A stretch of 64,000 bases of DNA, from contig NZ_RXMA01000019.1 of NCBI RefSeq assembly GCF_003966125.1, forward strand, positions 48,413 through 112,412. The letters are read 5' to 3'. Positions 1 to 8,928 of the stretch are shown piece after piece (positions within the stretch are counted from its first letter, which is position 1; each line of letters starts with the position of its first letter). Below the pieces are notes generated by a model. That model was not told the origin of the DNA. It searched no databases and was given only the letters and a program-made list of their open reading frames with translations. The position numbers and the translations under genes are program-made. Source of the DNA: Azospirillum griseum (GTDB taxonomy: Bacteria; Pseudomonadota; Alphaproteobacteria; Azospirillales; Azospirillaceae).

Positions 1-491
1 TCCGCCACCTTCGGCAGCGGGCCGTTGCGGCTGTCCTCGACCATGCCCGGGACCGGGGCCGGGGTCAGGGTGACGTTGGCGGTGGCCTCCGGCAGGGCGA
101 GCGGCGCGGCGGTGGTGGGCGGTTGCGCCGGTGCTGGCGTGGCCGGGGTTGGTGCGGCGGGCGGCGTGGCGGCCGGTTGCGGCGCTTTGGGCGGCGGCGG
201 GGCGGGGGGCGGGGCCACCGCGAGGCTGAGTTTCGGCGACGCCGCTTCCCACGCCTGGGTGGTTCCCTCGGCGTTCAGGGCCAGCCAGCCGACCAGACCG
301 CCCACGACCAGCACCACACCGCCGATCGCCCCCAACAGCAGTTTGGGCGGTGGGCGGCGCGGCTTGTCATCCTCATCGCCGAAATCGGCGTGCGGGTTCA
401 TCTTGCGGCGAAGGCGGGCCAGGAACCCGACGCCGGGGCGCAGACCCCGGACATCGAATTTCAGGCGCCCAAGAAACGCTGGCGCTTTCAC
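1..491 (-). CDS. Divergent polysaccharide deacetylase family protein (5' part only)
   Basis: Only the first about 163 codons are in the window; the gene runs off the left edge. From a GTG start the protein has a basic N-terminus, one membrane segment (LLLGAIGGVVLVVGGLVGWL) and a long Pro/Ala-rich linker. It then enters the motif PGMVEDSRNGPLPKVA, which resembles the opening of the divergent polysaccharide deacetylase (DUF610) domain. The family is predicted to act on cell-wall glycans outside the membrane. The GTG at 491 has GGGAG about 11 nt upstream; an in-frame ATG at 401 lacks a ribosome site. It begins 21 nt after ctpA, so the two are probably co-transcribed. The EnvC-CtpA-deacetylase order is common in Rhodospirillales. 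The catalytic part is not visible, so activity cannot be judged. Confidence 0.72.
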   Translation of the reverse strand, partial: MKAPAFLGRLKFDVRGLRPGVGFLARLRRKMNPHADFGDEDDKPRRPPPKLLLGAIGGVVLVVGGLVGWLALNAEGTTQAWEAASPKLSLAVAPPPAPPPPKAPQPAATPPAAPTPATPAPAQPPTTAAPLALPEATANVTLTPAPVPGMVEDSRNGPLPKVA

Positions 492-512
492 CGCGTCGTG
501 CTCCCGATCCGG

Positions 513-1907
513 TCAGCGCCCGGCGGCGCGCGATTGGAACAGCGCGACACCGCGCAACAGGTCGAGCGCGCGGGTCAACTGGTTGTCGAACGGCGGGGCC
601 GCACCCGGAGCCGCCGGAGCCGGGGCGTCGGGGTCGGCGGGGGCGTTGGCCGGGGTGGGGGCCGGGGTGGGGGCTGCGGGCGGGGTGGCGCTGTTGGCCG
701 CCCCGGCGGCGGGCGGCTTGGCACCCGGACGGTTCTGGTTGGCCGGGTCGGTGTTGCGCAGCGAGCCTTTCAGATCGGCCTCGCGGCGGCGGGCGACGTT
801 GCCCTCCAGATCCTCCACCTTGGCGACGTGCACCTCGATGTCGGGGGTGATGCCCAATTGCTGGATCGAGCGGCCTGACGGCGTGTAATAGCGCGCCGTG
901 GTCAGGCGCATCGCCCCATGGCCGGGCAGCGGGATGATGGTCTGGACCGATCCCTTGCCGAAGGATTGCGTCCCCATGATGATCGCGCGCTTGTGGTCCT
1001 GCAACGCACCGGCGACGATTTCCGAGGCGGAGGCCGACCCGCCGTTGATCAGCACGACCAGCGGCAGCCCCTTGATGAGGTCGCCCGGCTTGGCGTTGAA
1101 GCGGGTCCCCTCTTCGGACTTGCGGCCACGGGTGGAGACGATTTCCCCCTTGTCCAGGAAGCTGTCGGACACCGACACCGCCTGATCGAGCAGCCCGCCG
1201 GGGTTGTTGCGCAGGTCGAGCACGAAGCCGCGCAGCTTGTCGCCCAACTGCTGCTGGATCGCCGCGATGGCCTTTTCCAGGCCGACCTGGGTCTGTTCGT
1301 TGAAGCTGGTGATGCGGACATAGCCGATCTCGCCCTCCACCCTGTGGCGGACGGACTGCACCTTGACCACCGCGCGGGTCAGCGACACCTCGAACGGTTC
1401 GCCGACGTCGCCCCGGCGGACGGTGATCTTCAGCTCGCTGCCCACCGGGCCGCGCATCTTTTCAACGGCCTCGTTCAGGGTCAGGCCCATCACCGCTTCG
1501 CCGTTCAACTGGACGATCAGGTCGCCCGGTTGCAGGCCGGCGCGGAAGGCCGGGGTGTCGTCGATGGGCGAGACGACCTTGACCAGGCCGTTTTCCATCG
1601 TCACCTCGATCCCCAACCCGCCGAACTCGCCCCGGGTCTGGACCTGCATATCCTGGTAATTCTTTTTGTTCAGGTAGCTGGAGTGCGGATCCAGGGAGGT
1701 CAGCATCCCGTTGATCGCCGCCTCGACCAGCTGCTCGTCCGTGACCTTTTCCACATATTCGGCGCGCACGCGCTCGAACACGTCGCCGAACAGGTTCAGT
1801 TGCCGGTAGGTCTCCGACGTGTTGCTGGATTGGGCGGTGACGGTGGCAACCCCAGCGCCGAGAAACACCAGGGCCGCCGCCGTTGCGGCTCGCTTCAACA
1901 TCCTCAT
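513..1907 (-). CDS. ctpA: S41-family C-terminal processing peptidase (CtpA)
   Basis: A periplasmic carboxy-terminal processing serine protease of 464 residues. A signal peptide covers roughly residues 1-26 (cleavage after VTA). A PDZ domain lies at about 85-165 (GGLGIEV...GLQPGDLIV). The S41 catalytic core holds the nucleophile in NGGSASASE (Ser293) and the general-base lysine in SFGKGSVQ (Lys318). The 25-residue Ser-Lys spacing is that known for CtpA/Prc. The last 100 or so residues are a Pro/Ala linker and a short C-terminal helix. Members of the family trim or degrade periplasmic proteins, including cell-wall hydrolases. That fits its position directly after the EnvC-like gene (start codon and upstream stop adjacent) and before a polysaccharide deacetylase. 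Identification is secure; substrates are unknown. Confidence 0.95.
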   Translation of the reverse strand: MRMLKRAATAAALVFLGAGVATVTAQSSNTSETYRQLNLFGDVFERVRAEYVEKVTDEQLVEAAINGMLTSLDPHSSYLNKKNYQDMQVQTRGEFGGLGIEVTMENGLVKVVSPIDDTPAFRAGLQPGDLIVQLNGEAVMGLTLNEAVEKMRGPVGSELKITVRRGDVGEPFEVSLTRAVVKVQSVRHRVEGEIGYVRITSFNEQTQVGLEKAIAAIQQQLGDKLRGFVLDLRNNPGGLLDQAVSVSDSFLDKGEIVSTRGRKSEEGTRFNAKPGDLIKGLPLVVLINGGSASASEIVAGALQDHKRAIIMGTQSFGKGSVQTIIPLPGHGAMRLTTARYYTPSGRSIQQLGITPDIEVHVAKVEDLEGNVARRREADLKGSLRNTDPANQNRPGAKPPAAGAANSATPPAAPTPAPTPANAPADPDAPAPAAPGAAPPFDNQLTRALDLLRGVALFQSRAAGR

Positions 1908-3317
1908 CTACCCGCGTCCTTTTCCCTCTGGGGTGCCGAACCCGCGCTGCGGATTGATCGGCTGACCATTGCGCCGCAGTTCGAAATAGAGGTCCGGCGC
2001 TCCGTCGCCCGGCATGACCGCGATGGGTTCCCCCGCCGCCACCGTCTTGCCGACCGCCGTGTCGATCCGGCCCAAACCCGCAATGAGACTATGATATCCG
2101 CCGCTGTGTTCAACGATCAAAATAAGGCCATAGCCTTTGAACGGCCCAGCATACACCACGGACCCGCCTTGCGGGGCGACCACGGTGGCCGCCGCGCGGG
2201 TCTGGATGGTCACGCCCCGGCTGGTCGCGCCGAATCGGTCGGTCTCGCCGAATCGGGTGGTCAGCTTGCCGCCGACCGGGGTCGGCATGCCCGCCACGCT
2301 GGGCGGGCCGCTGGGGGCCTTCTTCGCCAGCGCCAGTTCGGCGGCGGCGCGGGCGGCCTCGTCCTTGGCGCGCTGCTCCTCGGCGGCTTTCTGGGCGGCG
2401 GCCTTCTGTTCGGCGGCGCGCAGCTCGGCCAGCTTGCGTTCGGCCTCCTTGCGCTCCGCCTCCTTCTGGGCGGCGAGTCGGCGTTCGGCCTCGCGCTGTT
2501 CGGCCTGTCGCTTTTCCGCCTCTTTCCGTTCGCTGTCCCGGCGTTCGGCCTCGCGCTTGGCGGCGGTCTCGGCGGCGGCGCGGCGTTCGCTTTCGATCCG
2601 GTCCATCAATTGGCGCAGGTCGCTGGCCTGGCCGGACAATTGCCCCATGTGCTGGGCCAGCTGCTGCCGTTCGGCGTCGGTCTGGCGGGACAGCTCCTCG
2701 CGGCGGCTGACCAGACGGCTGATGTCGGCCTGCTTCTCGGCCAGCGCCTTGCGCGCGGCCAGCGCCTTGGCCCGTTGGGCGACCAGCGATTCGCGGGTCT
2801 CGGCCAGCCCGGTCAGGGCGGCGAGCAGCGCGTCGGCGCGGGCGCGCAGGGCGGGCACGGTGTCGCGCAGCAGCAGGGCGGAGCGCAGCGTGTCCACCGG
2901 CCCCTCCGGCCGGATCAGGGCGGCTTCCGGCGGGACCCGCGCCAGCCGTTGCAGCGCGGCCAGCAGCCCGGCGATCTGGGCGCGTTCGCTGTCCAGCGCG
3001 GCGGTGCGGCGCTGCTCCTCGGCCTCCAGCGCGGCCAGCGTGCCTTCCAGCTCGTCGAGGCCGCGTTCCTGCACACGGGCCTGATCGGCCAGCCCGATCA
3101 CCTGGCCGCGCAGCTCGTTCAGCTCCTTGTCGAGCGTCTGCGACTGGCGGTCCAACTGGCGCTGGCGGTTGCGGTCGTTTTGGAGTTCCTGCTCCACCCG
3201 CTTCAACGCCTGCCCGGCGGCGTCGGGGTGGGGGTCGGTCTGGGCGATGGCGGGGGTGGAGAGCGTGAGGAGGGCAACGACGACGAATCGGGCCGAGGAC
3301 GGTCCGGCACCCGGCAC
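1908..3317 (-). CDS. envC: EnvC-like murein hydrolase activator (degenerate LytM/M23 domain)
   Basis: A secreted coiled-coil protein that probably activates an N-acetylmuramoyl-L-alanine amidase at the division site. From the GTG chosen here the product is 469 residues. It has a compact signal peptide (FVVVALLTLSTPAIA-Q), a long coiled coil rich in Glu/Arg/Ala to about residue 300, then a C-terminal M23/LytM fold. The zinc ligands of active M23 enzymes are missing: the HxGxDI-type motif reads SRGVTIQT, and the final HxH-type motif reads LYFEL. This is the hallmark of non-catalytic EnvC activators. An alternative ATG at 3386 would add residues encoded by a REP palindrome (PSPRRGEGRGEG), so the GTG is preferred. 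It lies between gpmI and ctpA with no gap to ctpA. Confidence 0.85.
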   Translation of the reverse strand: MPGAGPSSARFVVVALLTLSTPAIAQTDPHPDAAGQALKRVEQELQNDRNRQRQLDRQSQTLDKELNELRGQVIGLADQARVQERGLDELEGTLAALEAEEQRRTAALDSERAQIAGLLAALQRLARVPPEAALIRPEGPVDTLRSALLLRDTVPALRARADALLAALTGLAETRESLVAQRAKALAARKALAEKQADISRLVSRREELSRQTDAERQQLAQHMGQLSGQASDLRQLMDRIESERRAAAETAAKREAERRDSERKEAEKRQAEQREAERRLAAQKEAERKEAERKLAELRAAEQKAAAQKAAEEQRAKDEAARAAAELALAKKAPSGPPSVAGMPTPVGGKLTTRFGETDRFGATSRGVTIQTRAAATVVAPQGGSVVYAGPFKGYGLILIVEHSGGYHSLIAGLGRIDTAVGKTVAAGEPIAVMPGDGAPDLYFELRRNGQPINPQRGFGTPEGKGRG

Positions 3318-3330
3318 CCCCTCACCCCGA

Positions 3331-3354
3331 CCCTCTCCCCGGCGGGGAGAAGGG
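3331..3354. repeat. REP-type palindrome at the envC 5' end
   Basis: Inverted repeat CCCTCTCCCC / GGGGAGA(A)GGG with a 3-base loop, preceded by a CCCTCACCCC tract. The translated signature (HPLTPTLSP on one strand, PSPRRGEGRGEG on the other) is the one seen in the scattered REP-type elements of many proteobacteria. A second copy lies near 6640. It sits between the gpmI stop and the envC start, so its purine-rich arm may have become the envC ribosome-binding region. Confidence 0.75.
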
Positions 3355-3397
3355 AAACGGGGGGGAGAGGGGGGCGGTGATGCCATCGCTGGACCGC

Positions 3398-4972
3398 TTA
3401 TTCGGCCGCTGCGCGGGCGGCGTCGCGGGTCAGCAGGTTGCGGCCGGTCATTTCCTCGGGCTGCGGCAGGCCGATGAGGTCGAGCAGGGTCGGCGCGATG
3501 TCGGCGAGGCGGCCGTTGTCCAGCCGCGCCCCCGCCGGGCCGTTGACCAGCACCAGCGGCACCTTGTCCAGCGTGTGGGCGGTGTGCGGGCCGCCGTTGT
3601 CCGGGTCCTTCATCAGCTCGCAATTGCCATGGTCGGCGGTGATCAGCATGGTCCCGCCCTGGCGCCGCACGGCGGCCTCCAGGCGGCCGATGCTGGTGTC
3701 CACCGCGTGGACGGCCTTGATCGCGGCGTCGAGCATGCCCGAATGGCCGACCATGTCGGGGTTGGCGTAGTTGACGACGATCAGGTCGTAGGTCCCGGCG
3801 TCGATGGCGGCTTCCAGCTTGTCGGTGACTTCGGCCGCCGACATTTCCGGCTGAAGATCATAGGTCGCGACCTTCGGCGACGGGACCAGGATGCGGTCCT
3901 CGCCGGGGTAGACGCGCTCCTCCCCGCCGTTGAAGAAGAAGGTGACGTGCGGATACTTCTCCGTTTCGGCGATGCGGAGTTGCTTCATCCCGGCGTCGCT
4001 CACCACCTCGCCCAGCACCTTGGTCAGGGATTTCGGCGGGAACAGGGTGGTCATGCGCTGGGCCAGCGCGTTGGAGTATTCGACCATGCCGACAATGGCC
4101 GACAGCGCCGGTTGCGCGCCGCGTTCGAACCCGTCAAAGCCCGGCTCGACATAGGCGCTCAGGATCTCGCGGGCGCGGTCGGCGCGGAAATTCGCCATCA
4201 GGATGGCGTCGCCGTCCTTCATGCCGCTGTAGTCGCCGATGATGGTCGGCAGGATGAATTCGTCGTGCTTGCCGGTGGCGTAGCTCTGTTCGATCGCCTG
4301 GATCGGGTCGGCGGCGCGTTCGCCCACGCCCTGGGTCATGGCGGCGAAGGCCTTGGCCACGCGGTCCCACCGCTTGTCGCGGTCCATCGCGTAGTAACGC
4401 CCGATCACCGTGGCGATCTCCACGCCCGGCAGCTCGAACACGTCGGCCATGAACTCCGCAACCTGATCCTTGGCGCTTTGCGGCGGCACGTCGCGCCCGT
4501 CGGTGAAGGCGTGGATGGCCACCGGCACGCCTTCGCGCGCCAGGATCGCGGCCAGAGCGGCCATGTGCTCCTGATGCGAATGCACCCCGCCCGGCGACAG
4601 CAGCCCCATCAGGTGGCAGGTGCCGCCGGTCTTGGTCAGGGTCTTGACCAGATCATAGAGCGCCTGGTTGCGCTCCAGATCGCCGTTCAGGATGGCGTGG
4701 TCGATCATGACCAGATCCTGCATGACGATGCGCCCGGCCCCGAGATTCATGTGACCGACCTCGGAATTGCCCATCTGGCCCTTGGGCAGGCCGACCTCCT
4801 CCTCGCTGGCGTCGAGGAGTGCCGTGGGTTCGTCCGCCCACAGCCGATCCCAATTGGGCGTGTCGCCCAGCGCGATGGCGTTGTCGGCCTGTTCCTCGCG
4901 ATACCCCCAGCCGTCCAGAATGCACAGGACGACGGGCTTCGGGGTGTGGGCGGGACGCTGCGGATCGGTCAT
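3398..4972 (-). CDS. gpmI: 2,3-bisphosphoglycerate-independent phosphoglycerate mutase
   Basis: Cytoplasmic glycolytic/gluconeogenic enzyme interconverting 3- and 2-phosphoglycerate without a bisphosphoglycerate cofactor, using two Mn ions. At 524 residues it has the usual length. It has the N-terminal metal-binding motif CILDGWGYRE. The phosphorylated serine is Ser70 in GNSEVGHMNLGAGR, and the C-terminal metal site is ITADHGN. Both the phosphatase-like and transferase subdomains are complete. It follows rlmH after about 75 nt and precedes the EnvC/CtpA cell-wall pair, an arrangement usual in Rhodospirillales. Start ATG with MTDPQRPAHTPKPVVLCILDG fits the family. Confidence 0.97.
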   Translation of the reverse strand: MTDPQRPAHTPKPVVLCILDGWGYREEQADNAIALGDTPNWDRLWADEPTALLDASEEEVGLPKGQMGNSEVGHMNLGAGRIVMQDLVMIDHAILNGDLERNQALYDLVKTLTKTGGTCHLMGLLSPGGVHSHQEHMAALAAILAREGVPVAIHAFTDGRDVPPQSAKDQVAEFMADVFELPGVEIATVIGRYYAMDRDKRWDRVAKAFAAMTQGVGERAADPIQAIEQSYATGKHDEFILPTIIGDYSGMKDGDAILMANFRADRAREILSAYVEPGFDGFERGAQPALSAIVGMVEYSNALAQRMTTLFPPKSLTKVLGEVVSDAGMKQLRIAETEKYPHVTFFFNGGEERVYPGEDRILVPSPKVATYDLQPEMSAAEVTDKLEAAIDAGTYDLIVVNYANPDMVGHSGMLDAAIKAVHAVDTSIGRLEAAVRRQGGTMLITADHGNCELMKDPDNGGPHTAHTLDKVPLVLVNGPAGARLDNGRLADIAPTLLDLIGLPQPEEMTGRNLLTRDAARAAAE

Positions 4973-5048
4973 CGCGGGTGCCTCTTGCGGACGGATGGGG
5001 GTCAGGAACCGTGGGTTCGGGTGGGTTCGGGTTGGGGTGTTCGGGGGA

Positions 5049-5507
5049 TCAGACTCGGTGATAGGGGTGCCCGGCCAAAATCTGCTGCGCCCGGTAAATC
5101 TGTTCGGCCAGCATGCCGCGCACCAGCATGTGGGGCCAGGTCATCGGGCCGAAGGCCATCAGGAAATCGGCGCGCGCCCGCACGGCGTCGCCATGGCCAT
5201 CGGCCCCGCCGATCAGAAAGGCGAGGTCGCCGGTTCCCCGGTCGCGCCAGTCGCCCAGCTTGGCGGCGAAGGCTTCGCTCGGCAGGGCCTTGCCGCGCTC
5301 GTCCAGCGCGACCACCACCGCCCCGGCGGGGATCGCGGCCAGCAGCAGGTCGGCCTCCTGCCGTTTCAACTCGTCGGAGGTCAGGCGTTTTTTCACCTCG
5401 ACCTCGCGCAGGGTGAAGGGCCAGCTCAGGCGTCCGACATACTCGTCGAACAGGTCGCGGGCGGGTCCCCCCCGCGACCGACCGACGGCGGCGAGCCACA
5501 ATCGCAT
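5049..5507 (-). CDS. rlmH: 23S rRNA (pseudouridine-1915-N3) methyltransferase
   Basis: RlmH uses S-adenosylmethionine to methylate pseudouridine 1915 in helix 69 of 23S rRNA on assembled 70S ribosomes. The 152-residue product is a single SPOUT (knotted) methyltransferase domain of the normal length. The conserved motifs are VVALDERGKALPSEAFA, FLIGGADGHG and the C-terminal LVRGMLAEQIYRA...HPYHRV, which forms the knot and cofactor pocket. It lies just downstream of rsfS, another ribosome-associated factor. The rsfS-rlmH pairing is widespread in bacteria. Confidence 0.96.
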   Translation of the reverse strand: MRLWLAAVGRSRGGPARDLFDEYVGRLSWPFTLREVEVKKRLTSDELKRQEADLLLAAIPAGAVVVALDERGKALPSEAFAAKLGDWRDRGTGDLAFLIGGADGHGDAVRARADFLMAFGPMTWPHMLVRGMLAEQIYRAQQILAGHPYHRV

Positions 5508-5537
5508 GACGCTGATGCCCCTCCGCCCCGTGGACCG

Positions 5538-5975
5538 TCAGGCGCTCAAACGCGCCGGGTCGGTCGGTGCCGGCATCTCGGCCCCCCACATCTTTTCGAT
5601 GTTGTAGAAGGTCCGGACTTCCGGCTTGAACAGATGGACGATGATGTCACCGGCATCGACCAGCACCCAATCGCACTGTTCCATGCCTTCGGTTTCGACG
5701 TAACGGAACCCGGCCTGCTTCAGCTTTTCGGTCAGCTTGGTGGCCATGGCCCCGACGTGCCGCGTGTTGCGGCCCGAGGCGACGATCATGTAATCCGCGA
5801 AGGTGGCCTTCCCGGCGAGATCGATGACGGTGACGCCGTCGGCCTGATCCTCGTCAAGGGCCTGTTCGATGAGCGCCTTCAGATCCTGGACTTCCGGGAT
5901 CAGGGGAACGGCGACCGGCTGCGCAGCGGACGCGGCCGTTTCGGTGTGCGTGGTGATGGCTGTAACCTCTTGCAA
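5538..5975 (-). CDS. rsfS: Ribosomal silencing factor RsfS (YbeB/Iojap)
   Basis: RsfS binds ribosomal protein L14 (uL14) and blocks subunit joining when nutrients are low. The 145-residue protein shows the family core from about residue 30: LIEQALDEDQADGVTVIDL, FADYMIVASGRNTRHVGAMA, and GMEQCDWVLVDAGDIIVHLF...RTFYNIEKMWG. The first 30 residues are an alpha-proteobacterial style variable extension. The start lies only 4 nt from the nadD stop, so translation of nadD-rsfS is likely coupled. The nadD-rsfS-rlmH block is a classic bacterial gene cluster. Confidence 0.96.
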   Translation of the reverse strand: MQEVTAITTHTETAASAAQPVAVPLIPEVQDLKALIEQALDEDQADGVTVIDLAGKATFADYMIVASGRNTRHVGAMATKLTEKLKQAGFRYVETEGMEQCDWVLVDAGDIIVHLFKPEVRTFYNIEKMWGAEMPAPTDPARLSA

Positions 5976-5979
5976 CGTG

Positions 5980-6564
5980 TCACGACGGATGCGCGATCCG
6001 GGTGGCGCGTGCGTGCCGGATCGCCGTCGCCGAGGCCGGATTGAGGGGGTTGCGCAAGAACGCCCAGGCCGGCCGCTTTTGGCGCGCCAGCCCCTTCACC
6101 CCGCAAACGGACACCCGCCGACGCCTGTAACGCTGGGCGGCCTGGCCGCTCAACGCATTCAGACAATAGGTCGGACGGGCGAAAACCGCAACGGGGACCG
6201 ACTCGAAGATTCGCGTCCAGGCCCGCCAACGGGGGATTTGCCGCAAATTGTCCGCCCCCATCAGCCAAACAAAGCGGGTTTTGGGGAATTTCCGGATCAG
6301 GGCGGCCAGCGTGTCGGCGGTGAAGCGGGTCTTCAGCGCGGTCTCGATCGCCGTCACCTCGATGCGGGGGTGGGCGGCCACGGTCCAGGCTTCGGCCAGC
6401 CGTTCGGGCAGCGGGGCCATGCCCGCCTGCGCCTTCAGCGGATTCTGCGGGCTGACCAGCCACCACACCCGATCCAGCCCCAGCGTCTTCAGCGCGTACA
6501 GGCTGATGTCCCGATGCCCGTCATGGGCCGGGTTGAAGGAGCCGCCGAGCAGCCCGATGGTCAA
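5980..6564 (-). CDS. nadD: Nicotinate-nucleotide adenylyltransferase
   Basis: Transfers AMP from ATP to nicotinate mononucleotide in NAD biosynthesis. The nucleotidyltransferase motif GLLGGSFNPAHDGH (the T/HxGH-type ATP site) is at the very N-terminus. VSPQNPLK, FVWLMGADNLRQIPRWR and a C-terminal SATAIR (the ISSTxIR equivalent) complete the family pattern. The start is uncertain. A TTG gives 194 residues beginning MTIGLLGGSF, the normal family start, but has no clear Shine-Dalgarno. An ATG at 6696, overlapping the end of proA, would add 44 residues that pass through a REP palindrome. The TTG start is chosen from homology. Coupled translation from proA is possible. Confidence 0.9.
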   Translation of the reverse strand: MTIGLLGGSFNPAHDGHRDISLYALKTLGLDRVWWLVSPQNPLKAQAGMAPLPERLAEAWTVAAHPRIEVTAIETALKTRFTADTLAALIRKFPKTRFVWLMGADNLRQIPRWRAWTRIFESVPVAVFARPTYCLNALSGQAAQRYRRRRVSVCGVKGLARQKRPAWAFLRNPLNPASATAIRHARATRIAHPS

Positions 6565-6636
6565 CCCGGCGTAACGCGGGCCGGAGAAGGGGTGCGGCCC
6601 GCCCCTGGGCGGTCTTGCGGGTGCCCCCTCACCCAA

Positions 6637-6659
6637 CCCTCTCCCCGGGGGGGAGAGGG
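6637..6659. repeat. REP-type palindrome between proA and nadD
   Basis: Perfect 10-bp inverted repeat CCCTCTCCCC / GGGGAGAGGG around a GGG loop, preceded by CCCCTCACCC. It is the same element type as the copy near 3340, and again sits exactly at the junction of two minus-strand genes, inside the possible N-terminal extension of nadD. Confidence 0.75.
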
Positions 6660-6676
6660 TCTTTCCCGCGTCCGGG

Positions 6677-7951
6677 TCAGGGCCGGGTCTGGCCATTGCC
6701 GCGCACGACGTATTTGTAGCTGGTGAGCTGCTCCGCCCCCACCGGGCCACGGGCGTGGAACTTGTCGGTCGAGATGCCGATCTCCGCCCCCATGCCGAAC
6801 TGCCCGCCGTCGGCGAACTGGGTGGAGGCGTTCCACAGCACGATGCCGCTGTCGATCCGTTGGAGGAAGCGTTCGGCCGCCGCCGCATCCTCTGTGACGA
6901 TCGAGTCGGTGTGGTGGGAGCCGTGGCGGTTGATGTGGTCGATGGCGGCGTCCACCCCGTCCACCACGCCGCAGGCGATGATGGCGTCGAGATATTCGGT
7001 GTCCCAATCCGCCGCGTCCACCGGGGTCACGCGCGGATCGACCGCCTGGGTGGCGGCGTCGCCGCGCACGGCGCACCCGGCGTTCAGCAGATCGGTGACG
7101 AGCGGGGCGAGGGCGGTGTCGGCGATGGCGCGGTCGACCAGCAGCGTTTCCGCCGCCCCGCAGATGGAGGTCCGGCGCATCTTGGCGTTCAGCACCACCT
7201 TGCGCGCCTTGTCCAGATCGGCCCCGGCGTGGACATAGACGTGGCAATTGCCGTCCAGATGCTTGATGACCGGGACCCGGCTTTCGTCGGCGATGCGCTG
7301 GATCAGCGATTTGCCGCCGCGCGGGATGATGACGTCGATGAACTCGCGCATCCGCAGCATGTGGCCGACCGCCGCCCGGTCGGTGGTGGGGACCAGTTGG
7401 ATCGCGTCCTCCGGCAGGCCCGCCGCGCGCAGCCCTTCGGCCAGGCAGGCGGCGATGGCGCGGGAGGATTGGACGCTTTCCGATCCGCCGCGCAGGATGG
7501 CGGCGTTGCCGGATTTCAGGCACAGGCCCCCGGCGTCGGCGGTCACGTTGGGGCGGCTTTCATAGATGATGCCGATCACGCCCAGCGGCACGCGCACGCG
7601 CTGGATGTTCAGCCCGTTGGGCCGGGTCCAGTCGGCCAGCACGCCGCCGATGGGATCGGGGAAATCGGCGATGTCCTCCAGACCCTTGGCCATCGCCTCG
7701 ATCCGCTCATCGTTCAGCGTCAGCCGTTCGCGCAGGGGGCCGGACAGATCGCCCGCGTTGGCCAGATCGGCGTCGTTGGCGGCCTGGATCGCCGCCTTGT
7801 TGGCGCGGATGGCCGCCGCCGCCGCCCGCAAGGCCCGATCCTTGTCCGGTCCTGGCGCGGCCGCCAGCGAGACCGAGGCGGCGCGGGCGGCGCGGCCAAG
7901 GGCAAGCATCTGGTCGTGCAGGGCATCGGCGGTGTCGAGCAAGGCGGACAT
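6677..7951 (-). CDS. proA: Glutamate-5-semialdehyde dehydrogenase (gamma-glutamyl phosphate reductase)
   Basis: Second step of proline synthesis: NADPH-dependent reduction of gamma-glutamyl phosphate to glutamate-5-semialdehyde. The 424-residue protein has an aldehyde-dehydrogenase fold. The phosphate/cofactor loop is [29 protein letters not shown] follows, and the catalytic cysteine is Cys264 in [12 protein letters not shown]. The ATG chosen has GGAAAG 9 nt upstream. In-frame codons further up are non-homologous. In related genomes proA normally follows proB. Here a HAD gene and an opposite-strand permease lie between them, so proA must have its own promoter. Confidence 0.96.
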   Translation of the reverse strand: MSALLDTADALHDQMLALGRAARAASVSLAAAPGPDKDRALRAAAAAIRANKAAIQAANDADLANAGDLSGPLRERLTLNDERIEAMAKGLEDIADFPDPIGGVLADWTRPNGLNIQRVRVPLGVIGIIYESRPNVTADAGGLCLKSGNAAILRGGSESVQSSRAIAACLAEGLRAAGLPEDAIQLVPTTDRAAVGHMLRMREFIDVIIPRGGKSLIQRIADESRVPVIKHLDGNCHVYVHAGADLDKARKVVLNAKMRRTSICGAAETLLVDRAIADTALAPLVTDLLNAGCAVRGDAATQAVDPRVTPVDAADWDTEYLDAIIACGVVDGVDAAIDHINRHGSHHTDSIVTEDAAAAERFLQRIDSGIVLWNASTQFADGGQFGMGAEIGISTDKFHARGPVGAEQLTSYKYVVRGNGQTRP

Positions 7952-8135
7952 GGCGCTTTCTTTCCAGAAAAGGGAATCCCTCTGACGGGGGACACCGACC
8001 TTAAACCAAAGCCGCGCCCCGACGAAAGCCGCACGGAGGGCGTGCGCAGCCGACCCGCCGAAAACGCAATGCGCGGTTTTCGTGGGCGCGGGGCATAGTC
8101 GGGGCCGTTTTCCGTCAACGACCGGATGGTTGCCG

Positions 8136-8879
8136 ATGCTCACGCTGCTGCTGATCGTGTCCGCCTTTTTCGCCGGTGCCTTGAACGCCGTGGCCGGTGG
8201 CGGCAGCTTTCTGACCTTTCCGGCGCTGATCCTGGCGGGCGTGCCGCCGCTCAACGCCAACGCCACCAGCACGGTGGCCGTCGCCCCCGGCGCGCTGGCC
8301 AGCGCCTACGGCTATCGGCGGGAGTTGGGCAAGATCAAGGAGGTGCATTTGCCCTCCTTCCTGGGTGTCAGCCTGATCGGCGGGCTGATCGGCGCGTTGG
8401 CCCTGCTGTGGACGCCCGAACGCACCTTCGAAGCCATCGTTCCGTGGCTGCTGCTGTTCGCCACCGTGCTGTTCGCCTTCGGGCCGAAGGTGTCGGCCTG
8501 GATCCGGCGGACGGTGACGGTCGGTTACAGCTCGGTCCTGGTGACGCAGTTCTTCATCGCCGTCTATGGCGGCTATTTCGGCGGCGGCATCGGCATTCTG
8601 ATTTTGGCGACGCTGGGCGTGTTCGGTCTGACCGATCTGCACGCGATGAACGGGCTGAAAACCCTGGTGTCGGGCTGCCTGAACGCCGTGGCGGTCATCG
8701 CCTTCGTCTTCGGCGGGGCCGTTTATTGGACCGAGGCGCTGATCATGCTGGTGGCGGCGGTGGCCGGTGGTTACGCCGGGGCGTCCATCGCCCGCCGCAT
8801 CCCGCCGCCGATCCTGCGCAAATTCGTCATCGCCGTCGGCGTGGCGATGACGGTCTATTTCTTTCTGGTGAAAGCCTGA
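8136..8879 (+). CDS. TSUP (TauE/SafE) family inner-membrane permease
   Basis: A 247-residue integral membrane protein with seven to eight hydrophobic segments. The family signatures are [20 protein letters not shown] near the N-terminus and [14 protein letters not shown] in the second repeat half. TSUP proteins export or import sulfur compounds and organic anions such as sulfite, taurine breakdown products or thiosulfate. The substrate cannot be read from sequence. The ATG is placed just before the first membrane helix; an upstream ATG at 8082 would add 18 residues with no family support. It is the only plus-strand gene inside the rplU-to-ctpA string and is divergent from proA. Confidence 0.88.
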   Translation: MLTLLLIVSAFFAGALNAVAGGGSFLTFPALILAGVPPLNANATSTVAVAPGALASAYGYRRELGKIKEVHLPSFLGVSLIGGLIGALALLWTPERTFEAIVPWLLLFATVLFAFGPKVSAWIRRTVTVGYSSVLVTQFFIAVYGGYFGGGIGILILATLGVFGLTDLHAMNGLKTLVSGCLNAVAVIAFVFGGAVYWTEALIMLVAAVAGGYAGASIARRIPPPILRKFVIAVGVAMTVYFFLVKA

Positions 8880-8928
8880 TTGGTACAGAGCTGAACAGGA
8901 CAGTCTGAGCGCCGCGAGGGCCGCGCCG

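Noticed and set aside
918..3380. Long plus-strand open frame (820 codons) antisense to ctpA and envC
   Set aside because: Repetitive His/Gln/Gly/Arg composition typical of antisense frames in high-G+C DNA; the opposite strand encodes two well-recognised proteins.
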